Assembly: GCF_015690355.1 (NCBI RefSeq)
Contig: NZ_JADPRT010000010.1
Span: 186,001-250,000, forward strand
Length of the DNA: 64,000 nucleotides
From: Streptacidiphilus fuscans
GTDB taxonomy: Bacteria; Actinomycetota; Actinomycetes; Streptomycetales; Streptomycetaceae
Direction of reading: 5' to 3'
A program made the translations under genes and the position numbers. Below the pieces are notes generated by a model. It was not told the origin of the DNA. It ran no database searches and saw only the letters and a list, made by a program, of their open reading frames with translations. This document shows positions 41,532-50,455 of this stretch, piece after piece (the first letter of the stretch is position 1; each line of letters opens with the position of its first letter).

Positions 41532-41540
41532 ATGTCGGTC
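41522..41540 (+). promoter_or_regulatory. perfect palindrome overlapping the ctaE start codon
   Basis: The 19 bases GACCGACATAATGTCGGTC form a palindrome with 9-bp arms around one central A; the ATG of ctaE begins at 41532, the first base of the right arm. It could be a protein operator or an mRNA hairpin masking the start codon. No regulator is known. Confidence 0.55.
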
Positions 41541-42152
41541 GTGGCGACAGCAACTGCAGTAGAAACCGGGCACGCACACGGTTCGGTCAACCGGCCGAAC
41601 CTCACCAGCGTCGGAACCATCGTCTGGCTGAGTTCCGAGCTGATGTTCTTCGCGGCCCTCTTCGCGATGTACTTCACGCTTCGTTCGGTGACGGGTACCG
41701 CCTTCTGGCACTCGCAGAACCAGGCGTTGAACGTTCCCTTCTCCGCAACGAACACCACGATCCTGGTGCTCTCCTCGTTCACCTGCCAGATGGGTGTCTT
41801 CGCCGCCGAGCGCGGCGACGTGAAGAAGCTCCGGGCCTGGTTCATCGTGACCTTCATCATGGGCGCGATGTTCATCGGCGGTCAGATCTACGAGTACACG
41901 GAGCTGGTCAAGCACGACGGCCTTTCGCTGTCGTCCTCCCCCTTCGGCTCGGTGTTCTACCTCACCACCGGCTTCCACGGGATGCACGTGACGGGTGGTC
42001 TGATCGCGTTCCTGCTGGTGCTCGGGCGCACGTATGCGGCCAAGCGCTTCACGCATGAGCAGGCGACCGCGGCCATCGTCGTGTCGTACTACTGGCACTT
42101 CGTCGACGTGGTCTGGATCGGCCTCTTCGCGACCATCTATCTGATCAAGTAG
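41532..42152 (+). CDS. ctaE: cytochrome c oxidase subunit III
   Basis: A 206-residue subunit of the aa3-type cytochrome oxidase, which reduces O2 in the bc1-aa3 supercomplex. Five membrane helices are visible (IVWLSSELMFFAALFAMYFT, TILVLSSFTCQMGVFAAERG, LRAWFIVTFIMGAMFIGGQI, FYLTTGFHGMHVTGGLIAFL and a last one with VVSYYWHFVDVVWIGLFATI). Length is normal for the actinobacterial five-helix form. It is the first gene of ctaE-qcrC-qcrA-qcrB. A palindrome overlaps its start codon. Confidence 0.95.
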   Translation: MSVVATATAVETGHAHGSVNRPNLTSVGTIVWLSSELMFFAALFAMYFTLRSVTGTAFWHSQNQALNVPFSATNTTILVLSSFTCQMGVFAAERGDVKKLRAWFIVTFIMGAMFIGGQIYEYTELVKHDGLSLSSSPFGSVFYLTTGFHGMHVTGGLIAFLLVLGRTYAAKRFTHEQATAAIVVSYYWHFVDVVWIGLFATIYLIK

Positions 42153-42220
42153 CAGGGTCGGACCGTCCTGACGGTCTACCGGACTCCAGACGCTCCAGAT
42201 CCTCACACCGGGGTTAATCC

Positions 42221-43024
42221 GTGAAAAAGCTCTCCGCACGACGGCGCCACCCGCTGGCAGCGCTCGTCGTCCTCATCTTCGCGCTGGCGTTCACCGGGGG
42301 GCTGTATGCCGCGCTCGCGCCGACGAGCAGCGCATCGGCCGACGCCAGCCAGTCCCTCCAGGTCGAGGAGGGCAAGCGGCTCTACCAGGTCGGCTGTGCC
42401 AGCTGCCATGGTCTGAGCGGCGAAGGCACCAAGGACGGACCCTCCCTGGTGGGCGTCGGCCAGGCTGCCGTCGACTTCCAGGTCGGCACCGGCCGTATGC
42501 CGGCGCAGCAGCCCGGCCCCCAGGTGCCCAAGAAGAAGGTCATCTACACCCAGGGTCAGATCGACCAGCTCGCCGCGTTCGTCGGAACGTTCGGCGCGGG
42601 TCCGGCGATCCCGTCGGCCGACCAGTACACCGGTGGTGACGTCGCAGCGGGTGGCGAGCTCTTCCGCACCAACTGCGCGCAGTGCCACAACTTCGCCGGC
42701 GCCGGTGGCGCGCTGAGCGAGGGCAAGTTCGCGCCGCCTCTGGCGGGCGTCAGCGACAAGCACATCTACGAGGCCATGCTGACCGGCCCGCAGAGCATGC
42801 CCGTCTTCCCTGACTCCACGATGCCGGAGCAGCAGAAGAAGGACATCGTCGCGTACGTCGACCACGCCACGAACAGCGACTCCAACCCGGGCTACGGCGG
42901 TATGACGCTGGGCTCCATCGGTCCGGTCTCCGAGGGTCTCTTCGGCTGGATCTTCGCGCTGGGCGCCCTGATCTGCGTGGCGATCTGGGTCGCTGCCCGC
43001 ACTCCCAAGGCCAAGAAGTCATGA
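42221..43024 (+). CDS. qcrC: cytochrome bc1 complex di-haem cytochrome c subunit QcrC
   Basis: A 267-residue membrane-anchored di-haem cytochrome c of the menaquinol-cytochrome c oxidoreductase. Two CxxCH haem sites are present, VGCASCHGLSG and TNCAQCHNFAG, with downstream Met ligands in GRMPAQQ and PQSMPVFPDS. The N-terminal helix (LAALVVLIFALAFTGGLYAA) and C-terminal helix (LFGWIFALGALICVAIWVAA) anchor it. The fused di-haem protein replaces a soluble cytochrome c in actinobacteria, passing electrons straight to CtaC. It starts with GTG at 42221, and the stop overlaps qcrA. Confidence 0.95.
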   Translation: MKKLSARRRHPLAALVVLIFALAFTGGLYAALAPTSSASADASQSLQVEEGKRLYQVGCASCHGLSGEGTKDGPSLVGVGQAAVDFQVGTGRMPAQQPGPQVPKKKVIYTQGQIDQLAAFVGTFGAGPAIPSADQYTGGDVAAGGELFRTNCAQCHNFAGAGGALSEGKFAPPLAGVSDKHIYEAMLTGPQSMPVFPDSTMPEQQKKDIVAYVDHATNSDSNPGYGGMTLGSIGPVSEGLFGWIFALGALICVAIWVAARTPKAKKS

Positions 43025-44088
43025 CGAGCCAGGACAACATGTCTGAAGAACACCTGCCGGAGGCCTCGCACGGCCACGGCGGCGGACCCGTCGTAGCACC
43101 TGACGGTTACTTCGCCGACCCGGGCCTGCCGCCTCACGAGCACCGCCGCACCGACATCGACGAGAAGGCCGCCCGCCGTGCGGAGCGCCAGGTCGCGATG
43201 TGGTTCATGCTGTCGATGGTGGCCACGGTCGCCTTCATCGCCAGCTATGTCATCTTCAAGCCGGGCCCGACGCACCACGTCTACATCTGGCCGATCGGCA
43301 ATGTGGGCCCGCTGAACTTCTCACTCGGCGTCACGCTGGGTGTGTCGCTGTTCGCCATCGGCGCCGGCGCGGTCCACTGGGCCCGCACGCTGATGTCGGA
43401 CGAGGAGCACATCTCCGAGCGCCACCCGGTGGAGTCCTCCCCCGAGGTCCGGGAGCAGGTCTTCTCGGACTTCCGCCAGGGCGCCAAGGAGTCGGGCTTC
43501 GGCCGTCGCAAGCTGATCCGCAACACGATGATCGGCGCCATGGCGATGGTCCCGCTGTCCGCGGTCGTGCTCTTCCGCGACCTCGGTCCGCTGCCCGAGG
43601 ACAAGCTGAGCACCACCGGCTGGAAGGCCGGCATGCTCCTGAAGAATATGAACACCGGTGAGCCGATCCAGGCCTCCGACGTCCAGGTCGGTTCGCTGAC
43701 CTTCGCGATGCCCGCCGACCTGTCGGAGACGGACGACGACTTCCAGGAGCGCATCGCCAAGGACGCGCTGATGCTGGTTCGCATGCAGCCGTCCGACATC
43801 AAGGACCAGAAGTCGGCGTCCCTGGGTTACGACGGCGTGCTGGCCTTCTCGAAGATCTGCACCCACGTCGGTTGCCCGATCAGCCTCTACGAGCAGCAGA
43901 CGCACCACGTCCTCTGCCCGTGCCACCAGTCGACGTTCGACCTGTCGGACGGCGCCCGCGTCATCTTCGGCCCGGCGGGTCACCCGCTGCCGCAGCTGCA
44001 GATCGGGATCGACACGACTGGCAACCTCGAGGCCCTCAACGGCTTCACCGCCCCCGTCGGCCCCGGCTTCTGGGAGCGCAGCGAATGA
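43021..44088 (+). CDS. qcrA: cytochrome bc1 complex Rieske iron-sulfur subunit QcrA
   Basis: A 355-residue Rieske protein with three N-terminal helices (for example MWFMLSMVATVAFIASYVIF, LNFSLGVTLGVSLFAIGAGA), typical of actinobacteria. The [2Fe-2S] ligands are in ICTHVGCPISLYEQ and VLCPCHQSTFDLSDG. It oxidises menaquinol and passes one electron to QcrC haem. The 4-base overlap with qcrC and with qcrB (44085-44088) indicates translational coupling. The charged N-terminus before the first helix is rich in His, Glu and Arg. Confidence 0.95.
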   Translation: MTSQDNMSEEHLPEASHGHGGGPVVAPDGYFADPGLPPHEHRRTDIDEKAARRAERQVAMWFMLSMVATVAFIASYVIFKPGPTHHVYIWPIGNVGPLNFSLGVTLGVSLFAIGAGAVHWARTLMSDEEHISERHPVESSPEVREQVFSDFRQGAKESGFGRRKLIRNTMIGAMAMVPLSAVVLFRDLGPLPEDKLSTTGWKAGMLLKNMNTGEPIQASDVQVGSLTFAMPADLSETDDDFQERIAKDALMLVRMQPSDIKDQKSASLGYDGVLAFSKICTHVGCPISLYEQQTHHVLCPCHQSTFDLSDGARVIFGPAGHPLPQLQIGIDTTGNLEALNGFTAPVGPGFWERSE

Positions 44089-45749
44089 GTACCCACGCAT
44101 ACGAGGACTCCCACGTGGAGCAGATCGGCCACAGCGAGGCCGGCGTCGAGCAGAAGCACCTCGGCGAGAAGGCCGCGGACTGGGCGGACGGCCGCCTCGG
44201 TATCTACAACCTGGCCAAGTCCAACCTGCGGAAGATCTTCCCGGACCACTGGTCCTTCATGCTCGGTGAGATCTGCCTCTACAGCTTCATCATCATCATC
44301 CTGACCGGCGTCTACCTGACGCTGTTCTTCCAGCCGAGCATGGCCGAGGTCGTCTACCACGGCTCGTACGTGCCGCTGCAGGGCATCAAGATGTCCGCGG
44401 CGTACGAGTCGGCGCTGGACATCAGCTTCGACGTGCGCGGCGGTCTGCTGATCCGTCAGATCCACCACTGGGCGGCGATCGTCTTCGTCGCGGCCATGCT
44501 GGTGCACATGATGCGCGTCTTCTTCACCGGCGCGTTCCGCAAGCCGCGTGAGATCAACTGGCTGTTCGGCTTCCTGCTGCTCTTCCTGGGCATGTTCGAC
44601 GGCTTCATGGGCTACTCGCTCCCGGACGACCTGCTGTCCGGTACGGGTATCCGCTTCATGGAGGGCGCGATCCTGTCGGTGCCGATCGTCGGCTCCTACC
44701 TGGCGATGTTCCTGTACGGGGGTCAGTTCCCGGGCAACGACATCATCCCGCGCTTCTTCACGATCCACGTGCTGCTGATCCCGGGCATCATGCTGGGCCT
44801 GCTGGTGGCCCACCTGATCCTGGTCTTCTACCACAAGCACACCCAGTTCGCGGGCCCCGGCCGCACCGAGAAGAACGTCGTCGGCATGCCGCTGATGCCG
44901 GTCTACATGGCCAAGGCCGGTGGCTTCTTCTTCCTGGTCTTCGGTGTCATCGCGTTCGTCTCGGCGATCGCCTCGGTCAACCCGATCTGGGCGTACGGTC
45001 CGTACCGCCCCGACCAGGTGTCCACCGACGCCCAGCCGGACTGGTACATGGGCTTCTCCGAGGGCCTGATCCGCATCATGCCGGGCTGGGAGATCCGCGC
45101 CTGGGGTCACACCCTGGTGCTGGGCGTCTTCATCCCGCTGGTGGTCTTCGGTCTGATGTTCGTCGTCATCGCGATCTACCCCTTCCTCGAGGGCTGGATC
45201 ACCGGTGACAAGCGCGAGCACCACATCCTCGACCGCCCGCGCAACGCCCCGGTCCGTACCGGCCTCGGCGTCGCGTGGATCGTGGAGTACATCATCCTGC
45301 TGGTCGGTGGTGGCAACGACCTGTTCGCCACCCACCTGCACCTGTCGATCAACGCGATCACGTGGACCTGCCGCATCCTGTTCTTCGTCGGCCCGGTCAT
45401 CGCCTTCATCGTGACGAAGCGTTGGTGCATGGGTCTGCAGCGCAAGGACCGGGACAAGATCCTGCACGGTCGCGAGACCGGCACGATCAAGCGCCTTCCG
45501 CACGGTGAGTTCATCGAGGTCCACGAGCAGCTGCCGCAGGCGGAGCTCTACACCCTCACCGCTCACGAGCAGAACGCCCCGGCCGAGCTGCCCCCGGCGG
45601 TCGACGAGAACGGCGTCAAGCGCAAGATCGGTCGTATCGCCAAGCTCCGCGCGAAGCTCTCCGACGGCTACTTCGGCCCGCAGAGCCAGATCGCGAAGCC
45701 GACGGCCGAGGAGCACGCCGAGCTCACCAGCGGCCACGGCCACCACTGA
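44085..45749 (+). CDS. qcrB: cytochrome bc1 complex cytochrome b subunit QcrB
   Basis: A 554-residue cytochrome b binding two b haems and both menaquinol sites. Transmembrane haem-ligand histidines occur in LLIRQIHHWAAIVFVAAMLV and HVLLIPGIMLGLLVAHLILV. The quinol-oxidation loop is in the neighbourhood of NPIWAYGPYRPDQVS. The C-terminal 120 residues are a long cytoplasmic extension. ATG at 44085 overlaps the qcrA stop. It is the last gene of the operon, with a hairpin terminator at 45799-45832. QcrB is the target of several anti-mycobacterial drugs (family knowledge). Confidence 0.95.
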   Translation: MSTHAYEDSHVEQIGHSEAGVEQKHLGEKAADWADGRLGIYNLAKSNLRKIFPDHWSFMLGEICLYSFIIIILTGVYLTLFFQPSMAEVVYHGSYVPLQGIKMSAAYESALDISFDVRGGLLIRQIHHWAAIVFVAAMLVHMMRVFFTGAFRKPREINWLFGFLLLFLGMFDGFMGYSLPDDLLSGTGIRFMEGAILSVPIVGSYLAMFLYGGQFPGNDIIPRFFTIHVLLIPGIMLGLLVAHLILVFYHKHTQFAGPGRTEKNVVGMPLMPVYMAKAGGFFFLVFGVIAFVSAIASVNPIWAYGPYRPDQVSTDAQPDWYMGFSEGLIRIMPGWEIRAWGHTLVLGVFIPLVVFGLMFVVIAIYPFLEGWITGDKREHHILDRPRNAPVRTGLGVAWIVEYIILLVGGGNDLFATHLHLSINAITWTCRILFFVGPVIAFIVTKRWCMGLQRKDRDKILHGRETGTIKRLPHGEFIEVHEQLPQAELYTLTAHEQNAPAELPPAVDENGVKRKIGRIAKLRAKLSDGYFGPQSQIAKPTAEEHAELTSGHGHH

Positions 45750-45798
45750 GCGCTTCCCAGCGCACAGCGCACCTGCAGTAAGCCGCCGCCACAGCGGT

Positions 45799-45832
45799 AG
45801 AGGCCCCCTCCCGGGTTCGGGAGGGGGCCTCT
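45799..45832. terminator. terminator between qcrB and the L,D-transpeptidase gene
   Basis: A perfect 15-bp stem (45799-45813 with 45818-45832, AGAGGCCCCCTCCCG and complement) with a GGTT loop, between the convergent qcrB and L,D-transpeptidase genes. Plus-strand flank is GGCTTTCC. Confidence 0.85.
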
Positions 45833-45843
45833 GGCTTTCCCCC

Positions 45844-47250
45844 TCAGGTACCCGGGCGGAGGAAGCCTGCCGTCAGAGCGCTCGCTCCGCTCCCCTGGGT
45901 CGCGTCGTTCGTCGTCGAGACGGACGCCGTGGACGCAGCCGTCGTGGACGCACCCGACGCGGTGGAGGCGGTGGACGCGGTCGTGGACGCCGCAGTCGTC
46001 GACGCCGAGGCGGTCGCCGCCGCGAGGTCCGCCGCCGTCACCGGCGCCGTGCGGACCGGCCCGCCCAGCGCGCTGCCCTGCTGCCACGCGGACCAGCTGA
46101 GGTTCCAGTCGCCGAAGCCGTTGCCGAACGGCTCCATCTGGTGCCCCTCGCTGTTGATCACCTGGACCAGGTCCCCGCGCCGGAAGGCGTTGTAGAACCA
46201 CTCGGCGTTGCCGGTGCTCATGCCCGTGCAGCCGTGGCTGACGTTGGACACGCCCTGGGATCCGACCGACCACGGCGCGGCGTGCACGAACTCGCCGCTC
46301 CAGGTGACCCGGGTGTCCCAGTAGACGTCCAGGTGGTAGGCGTTGGGGCTGTCCGCGGCGATGCCGACGGTGGAGGAGTTCATGAAGACCTCCTGCGACT
46401 GCTCGAGGACCACCTTGATGCCGTTGCGGGTGGAGAAGCCGGGCTTGCCGGTGGTCACCGGGATGCTGCGGATCTCCTGGCCGTTCTTGTAGACCGTCAG
46501 GTAGTCGCTGGCGGCGTCGGTGACCGCGAGCATCCGGTCCCCGGTACGGAACGCCACCGAGGCCGGAGCGCCACCGTAGAGGCCCTTCTGGACCTGCGCG
46601 CCGTGGAGGTCGAAGGCGGCCGCGATCGTGGCGTGCGTGGGCCAGTAGGACTGCGGACGGAAGTGCAGCGTCTTGTCGTCCACCCAGTACCAGCCGCCGA
46701 CCACCTGGGGCGTGGAGCGCACGGTCAGCGCCCGCTCGACGGTCTTCCGCGCTGCCGGGTCGTGCACCGGCGCGCTGAGCGCGACGGTGAGGGGCTCGCC
46801 GACGCCGTAGACGGCGTGGTCGCCCGGAGTCATCGTCGCGGTGAGCAGCGCGGAGGAGTTGAGGGTGGTGAAGTCCCGCTGGACGCTGCCGCGTCCGTCG
46901 CCGTCCGCGGCGGTCACCCGGACCGTGTAGTGGGTGGCGATGGCCAGCGGGCTGCTGGAGCGCCAGGAGCGCCCGTCAGCGGCCAGCGTGCCGGCGACGT
47001 GGCGGCCGTTGTCGGCGACGACGGTGACGTCGGTCAGCCGGCCGCCGTTCCTCGCGGTGACGACGACGGGCAGGTTCGGGTCGACGCCCGTCTTGCCGTC
47101 GGTGGTCGGGGACATCTGGACCAGGGTGGCCGCGTCCACCTGGGCCGGCGGCTCGACGCCTCCCCCACTGCAGGCGGTCAGGGCCAGCGGGGTGGCCAGC
47201 GCCGCGCCGGTGAGCAGGCTGCGCACCCATACCGACTGTGCGGACTTCAT
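45844..47250 (-). CDS. lipoprotein L,D-transpeptidase (YkuD domain, Ig-like repeats)
   Basis: A 468-residue lipoprotein. The lipobox is in ALATPLALTACSGGG. Two Ig-like domains (about residues 45-240) precede the YkuD catalytic domain (about 250-380), whose nucleophile motif is SNVSHGCTGMSTGNAEWFYN (H-G-C). It makes 3-3 (meso-DAP to meso-DAP) peptidoglycan crosslinks, like mycobacterial LdtMt2. After the catalytic domain comes a low-complexity Ala/Ser/Thr tail of about 60 residues. The ATG at 47250 is preceded by GGAAGAGGGTGG. It converges on qcrB and follows the cta operon on the same strand behind a terminator, so it is probably separately transcribed. Confidence 0.92.
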   Translation of the reverse strand: MKSAQSVWVRSLLTGAALATPLALTACSGGGVEPPAQVDAATLVQMSPTTDGKTGVDPNLPVVVTARNGGRLTDVTVVADNGRHVAGTLAADGRSWRSSSPLAIATHYTVRVTAADGDGRGSVQRDFTTLNSSALLTATMTPGDHAVYGVGEPLTVALSAPVHDPAARKTVERALTVRSTPQVVGGWYWVDDKTLHFRPQSYWPTHATIAAAFDLHGAQVQKGLYGGAPASVAFRTGDRMLAVTDAASDYLTVYKNGQEIRSIPVTTGKPGFSTRNGIKVVLEQSQEVFMNSSTVGIAADSPNAYHLDVYWDTRVTWSGEFVHAAPWSVGSQGVSNVSHGCTGMSTGNAEWFYNAFRRGDLVQVINSEGHQMEPFGNGFGDWNLSWSAWQQGSALGGPVRTAPVTAADLAAATASASTTAASTTASTASTASGASTTAASTASVSTTNDATQGSGASALTAGFLRPGT

Positions 47251-47364
47251 GCGGTACCACCCTCTTCCAAGCCTCTTGCAGGTTTTAGACGCTCCGTCAC
47301 ATCGTAGGAAATCAGGACATTTTCCACCGCTCCGCGCACCCACCGGAGTGGTCCGGGTAACACG

Positions 47365-47406
47365 AAGGGCCGAACGCTCCGCCCGAAGGCGGGGTGTTCG
47401 GCCCTT
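47365..47406 (-). terminator. terminator of the ctaCDF operon
   Basis: An outer perfect 11-bp stem (47365-47375 with 47396-47406, AAGGGCCGAAC and complement) extended inwards by CCGCC-CGAA-GGCGG. It follows the last oxidase gene by about 45 bases on the minus strand and is symmetrical. Confidence 0.8.
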
Positions 47407-47451
47407 GCGTGACGTGCGAGCTGCGAGCTCGGCAGTGTCACCCGGTGCGGG

Positions 47452-47850
47452 TCACTGCGTCTGGCTCTCGCCGCGGTAGTACTCGAAGGTCCAGCCGAAG
47501 AGTCCCATGAGGATCACCGGAACTCCGAACATCATCAGCCACCAGCCGAAGATGACGCCCAGGAAGGCCACCGTGCCACCGAGGCCCAGCAGCAGCGGCT
47601 GCCAGCTGTACGGGCTGAAGAAGCCCTGCACACCGGCGTCGTCCGAGACCTCGGCCTGCGGGTTGTCGCCCGCGCCCGTGTCCACGCGCTTGGCGGTGAA
47701 CAGCAGGTAGAAGGCGATGAACGAGCCCAGGCCGAAGGCCAGGAAGAGGCAGGTGGTACCCGTCGGGTCCTTGGACCAGAGGCCGTACCAGATCGCGATG
47801 CCCAGAACGAAGATCGCGAAGCCGGCGAAGATCTTGCCTTGTTCCCTCAT
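47452..47850 (-). CDS. ctaF: cytochrome c oxidase subunit IV
   Basis: A 132-residue actinobacterial oxidase subunit with four membrane helices: IFAGFAIFVLGIAIWYGLWS and GTTCLFLAFGLGSFIAFYLL at the N-terminus, then PLLLGLGGTVAFLGVIFGWW and MMFGVPVILMGLFGWTF. Sequence and length match the CtaF family found only with actinobacterial aa3 oxidases. Its start overlaps the ctaD stop (47847-47850). It is the last gene of the minus-strand ctaC-ctaD-ctaF operon. Confidence 0.93.
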   Translation of the reverse strand: MREQGKIFAGFAIFVLGIAIWYGLWSKDPTGTTCLFLAFGLGSFIAFYLLFTAKRVDTGAGDNPQAEVSDDAGVQGFFSPYSWQPLLLGLGGTVAFLGVIFGWWLMMFGVPVILMGLFGWTFEYYRGESQTQ

Positions 47851-49586
47851 CGGTCACCCGCCTCCTTCTTCTCCAGCGCGGCCTGCAGATGGGCCGGCAC
47901 CTCGCCGTGGTTCTCCAGGTAGTCCTGCGCCGCGATCTCCGGGTGGTGCAGGTCGAACGCCGGGGATTCCGAACGGATGCGGGGCAGCGTGAGGAAGTTG
48001 TGCCGCGGCGGCGGGCAGGAGGTCGCCCACTCGAGCGAACGGCCGTAACCCCACGGGTCGTCGACCTCGACCTTCTTGCCGTACTTGGCGGTCTTCCAGA
48101 CGTTGTAGAGGAACGGCAGGATCGACGCGGCCAGGATGAACGAACCGATGGTCGAGATCAGGTTCAGCGTGGTGAAGCCGTCGGTCGGCAGGTACGTCGC
48201 GTAACGACGCGGCATGCCCTCGGCGCCCAGCCAGTGCTGCACCAGGAAGGTGGTGTGGAAGCCGATGAAGAGCAGCCAGAAGGTGATCTTGCCGAGGCGC
48301 TCGTCCAGCATCTTGCCGGTCATCTTGGGCCACCAGAAGTGGAAGCCCGCGAACATCGCGAAGACGACGGTGCCGAAGACCACGTAGTGGAAGTGGGCGA
48401 CGACGAAGTACGAGTCCGAGACGTGGAAGTCGATCGGCGGGGAGGCGAGCAGAACACCCGTCAGACCACCGAAGACGAAGGTCACCAGGAAGCCGATGGT
48501 CCACAGCATCGGCGTCTCGAAGCTCAGCGAGCCCCGCCACATGGTGCCGATCCAGTTGAAGAACTTGACGCCGGTCGGAACGGCGATCAGGAACGTCATG
48601 AAGGAGAAGAACGGCAGCAGCACCGCGCCGGTGACGTACATGTGGTGGGCCCACACGGTCACGGACAGACCGGCGATCGCGATGGTGGCCGCGACCAGCG
48701 ACTGGTAACCGAACATCGGCTTGCGCGAGAAGACCGGCACGACCTCGGAGATGATGCCGAAGAACGGCAGCGCGATGATGTACACCTCTGGGTGCCCGAA
48801 GAACCAGAACAGGTGTTGCCACAGGATGGCGCCACCGTTGGCCGGGTCGAAGACGTGCGCACCGAACTTGCGGTCGGCCTCCAGCGCCAGCAGCGCGGCG
48901 GCCAGGACCGGGAAGGCCAGCAGGACCAGCACGGCGGTCAGCAGGACGTTCCACACGAAGATCGGCATCCGGAACATGGTCATGCCCGGGGCACGCATGC
49001 AGAGGATGGTGGTGATGAAGTTCACCGAGCCGAGGATGGTGCCGAAGCCCGAGAGCGCCAGACCCATGATCCACATGTCGCCGCCGACGCCGGGGCTGTG
49101 GATCGCGTCGGAGAGCGGCGCGTAGGCGAACCAGCCGAAGTCGGCCGCACCCTGCGGGGTGAGGAAGCCGCCGACGGCGATCAGCGAACCGAACAGGTAC
49201 AGCCAGTAGGCGAACATGTTCAGTCGCGGGAACGCGACGTCAGGGGCGCCGATCTGGAGCGGCATGATCCAGTTCGTGAAGCCGGCGAAGAGCGGCGTCG
49301 CGAACATCAGCAGCATGATCGTGCCGTGCATGGTGAACGCCTGGTTGAACTGTTCGTTCGTCAGGACGCCGCCGTCCGGCTGTGCCAGCTGCGCACGCAT
49401 GGTCAGCGCGAGGATGCCGCCGATCAGGAAGAACGCGAACGACGTCACCAGGTACAGGGTGCCGATCGTCTTGTGGTCCGTCGTCGTCATCCACTTGATG
49501 ATCGACGTCCCGTGCTTCTGCCCCTTCACCGGGCGCGCGGTGGCGGTTCCCCCGCTGAGCCCATGGGGTTCATTGAGGATGGTCAT
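47847..49586 (-). CDS. ctaD: cytochrome c oxidase subunit I
   Basis: A 579-residue catalytic subunit with 12 membrane helices, containing haem a and the haem a3-CuB site. Metal-ligand motifs are visible: AFTMHGTIMLLMFATPL (haem a His), WQHLFWFFGHPEVYIIALPF (CuB His and cross-linked Tyr), VWAHHMYVTG (CuB His pair) and FVVAHFHYVVFGT (haem His). It starts at the ATG at 49586, overlapping the ctaC stop by four bases, so translation is coupled; the extended N-terminal frame is an artefact. Together with CtaC, CtaE and CtaF it forms the aa3 oxidase. Confidence 0.95.
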   Translation of the reverse strand: MTILNEPHGLSGGTATARPVKGQKHGTSIIKWMTTTDHKTIGTLYLVTSFAFFLIGGILALTMRAQLAQPDGGVLTNEQFNQAFTMHGTIMLLMFATPLFAGFTNWIMPLQIGAPDVAFPRLNMFAYWLYLFGSLIAVGGFLTPQGAADFGWFAYAPLSDAIHSPGVGGDMWIMGLALSGFGTILGSVNFITTILCMRAPGMTMFRMPIFVWNVLLTAVLVLLAFPVLAAALLALEADRKFGAHVFDPANGGAILWQHLFWFFGHPEVYIIALPFFGIISEVVPVFSRKPMFGYQSLVAATIAIAGLSVTVWAHHMYVTGAVLLPFFSFMTFLIAVPTGVKFFNWIGTMWRGSLSFETPMLWTIGFLVTFVFGGLTGVLLASPPIDFHVSDSYFVVAHFHYVVFGTVVFAMFAGFHFWWPKMTGKMLDERLGKITFWLLFIGFHTTFLVQHWLGAEGMPRRYATYLPTDGFTTLNLISTIGSFILAASILPFLYNVWKTAKYGKKVEVDDPWGYGRSLEWATSCPPPRHNFLTLPRIRSESPAFDLHHPEIAAQDYLENHGEVPAHLQAALEKKEAGDR

Positions 49587-50455
49587 TTCTGGAGGTTCCC
49601 TGCTCCCGTGGTGACAATGCCGGACGGAACGTTGCCGCCCTGGCCCTTGGCCCGAAGCTGAGCCAGGTGGGCCTGGTACTGGGCCGGGGTGACCACCTTG
49701 ACGTTGAACAGCATCTGCGAGTGGTCGACACCGCAGAGCTCGGTGCACTTGCCGCGGAAGGTGCCAAGCGCGGTCGGGGTGACCTCGAACTTGTTCACGA
49801 TGCCGGGGATGACGTCCATCTTCATGAGGAAGTCGACCGGCCAGAAGCCGTGGATGACGTCACGCGAGGTCAGCTCGAACTCGGTGGTCTCACCCAGCGG
49901 CAGCCACAGCGTGGGCGGCTGACCCGGCGTGCCGACGTCGTAGGCGCCGGGGCCGTTCGGGTTCGCGGCGGTCTGGTTGTGCGGGTCGACCTGGAAGTCG
50001 TAGTTGAACGCCCAGCTCCACTGGAACCCGACCACGTTGACGTGGTTCTGCACGTTGTCGATCTTGAGCAGATCCGTCTCGTCACGCGCCGTGTAGTAGA
50101 AGAACACCGACACCATGATCAGCGGGACCACGGTGAACAGCGCCTCGAGCGGCATGTTGTAGCGGAACTGCGGCGGCACCTCGACCTTGGTGCGGCTGCG
50201 CCGGTAGAAGAAGACCGCCCACAGGATCAGTCCCCAGACGAGCGCACCGACCGCAAGCGCGGCGATCCAGGAGCTCTGCCAGAGGAAGAGGACCGTGTGG
50301 CCCTGCTGGTCCCTAGGAGTGGGCAGGCCGAGCCGGGGCAGGTCACTGGACTGGCAGCCTGTGGCGGTGGCAAGGACGAGGCCCAGCGTCAGCGCTGAAA
50401 GCAGCTTCCGCCGCATCGAGCGCCGCGGCGAGCGGTCGGAGCCGTTGGGACTCAC
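49583..50455 (-). CDS. ctaC: cytochrome c oxidase subunit II
   Basis: A 290-residue lipoprotein carrying the binuclear CuA centre. A lipobox-like LATATGCQSSD follows the signal peptide, two helices span the membrane (IAALAVGALVWGLILWAVFF, LFTVVPLIMVSVFFYY), and the CuA ligand loop is GKCTELCGVDHSQMLF. It takes electrons from QcrC. The start is GTG at 50455. There is no fused cytochrome c domain, in keeping with the di-haem QcrC carrying that role. Confidence 0.95.
   Translation of the reverse strand: MSPNGSDRSPRRSMRRKLLSALTLGLVLATATGCQSSDLPRLGLPTPRDQQGHTVLFLWQSSWIAALAVGALVWGLILWAVFFYRRSRTKVEVPPQFRYNMPLEALFTVVPLIMVSVFFYYTARDETDLLKIDNVQNHVNVVGFQWSWAFNYDFQVDPHNQTAANPNGPGAYDVGTPGQPPTLWLPLGETTEFELTSRDVIHGFWPVDFLMKMDVIPGIVNKFEVTPTALGTFRGKCTELCGVDHSQMLFNVKVVTPAQYQAHLAQLRAKGQGGNVPSGIVTTGAGNLQK

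Noticed and set aside
43980..45746. 588-residue minus-strand frame opposite qcrB
   Set aside because: Rich in Asp/Arg/His/Gln as expected for the antisense of a membrane protein gene.
47889..49661. 590-residue plus-strand frame opposite ctaD
   Set aside because: Antisense of a conserved oxidase subunit; no motif of its own.
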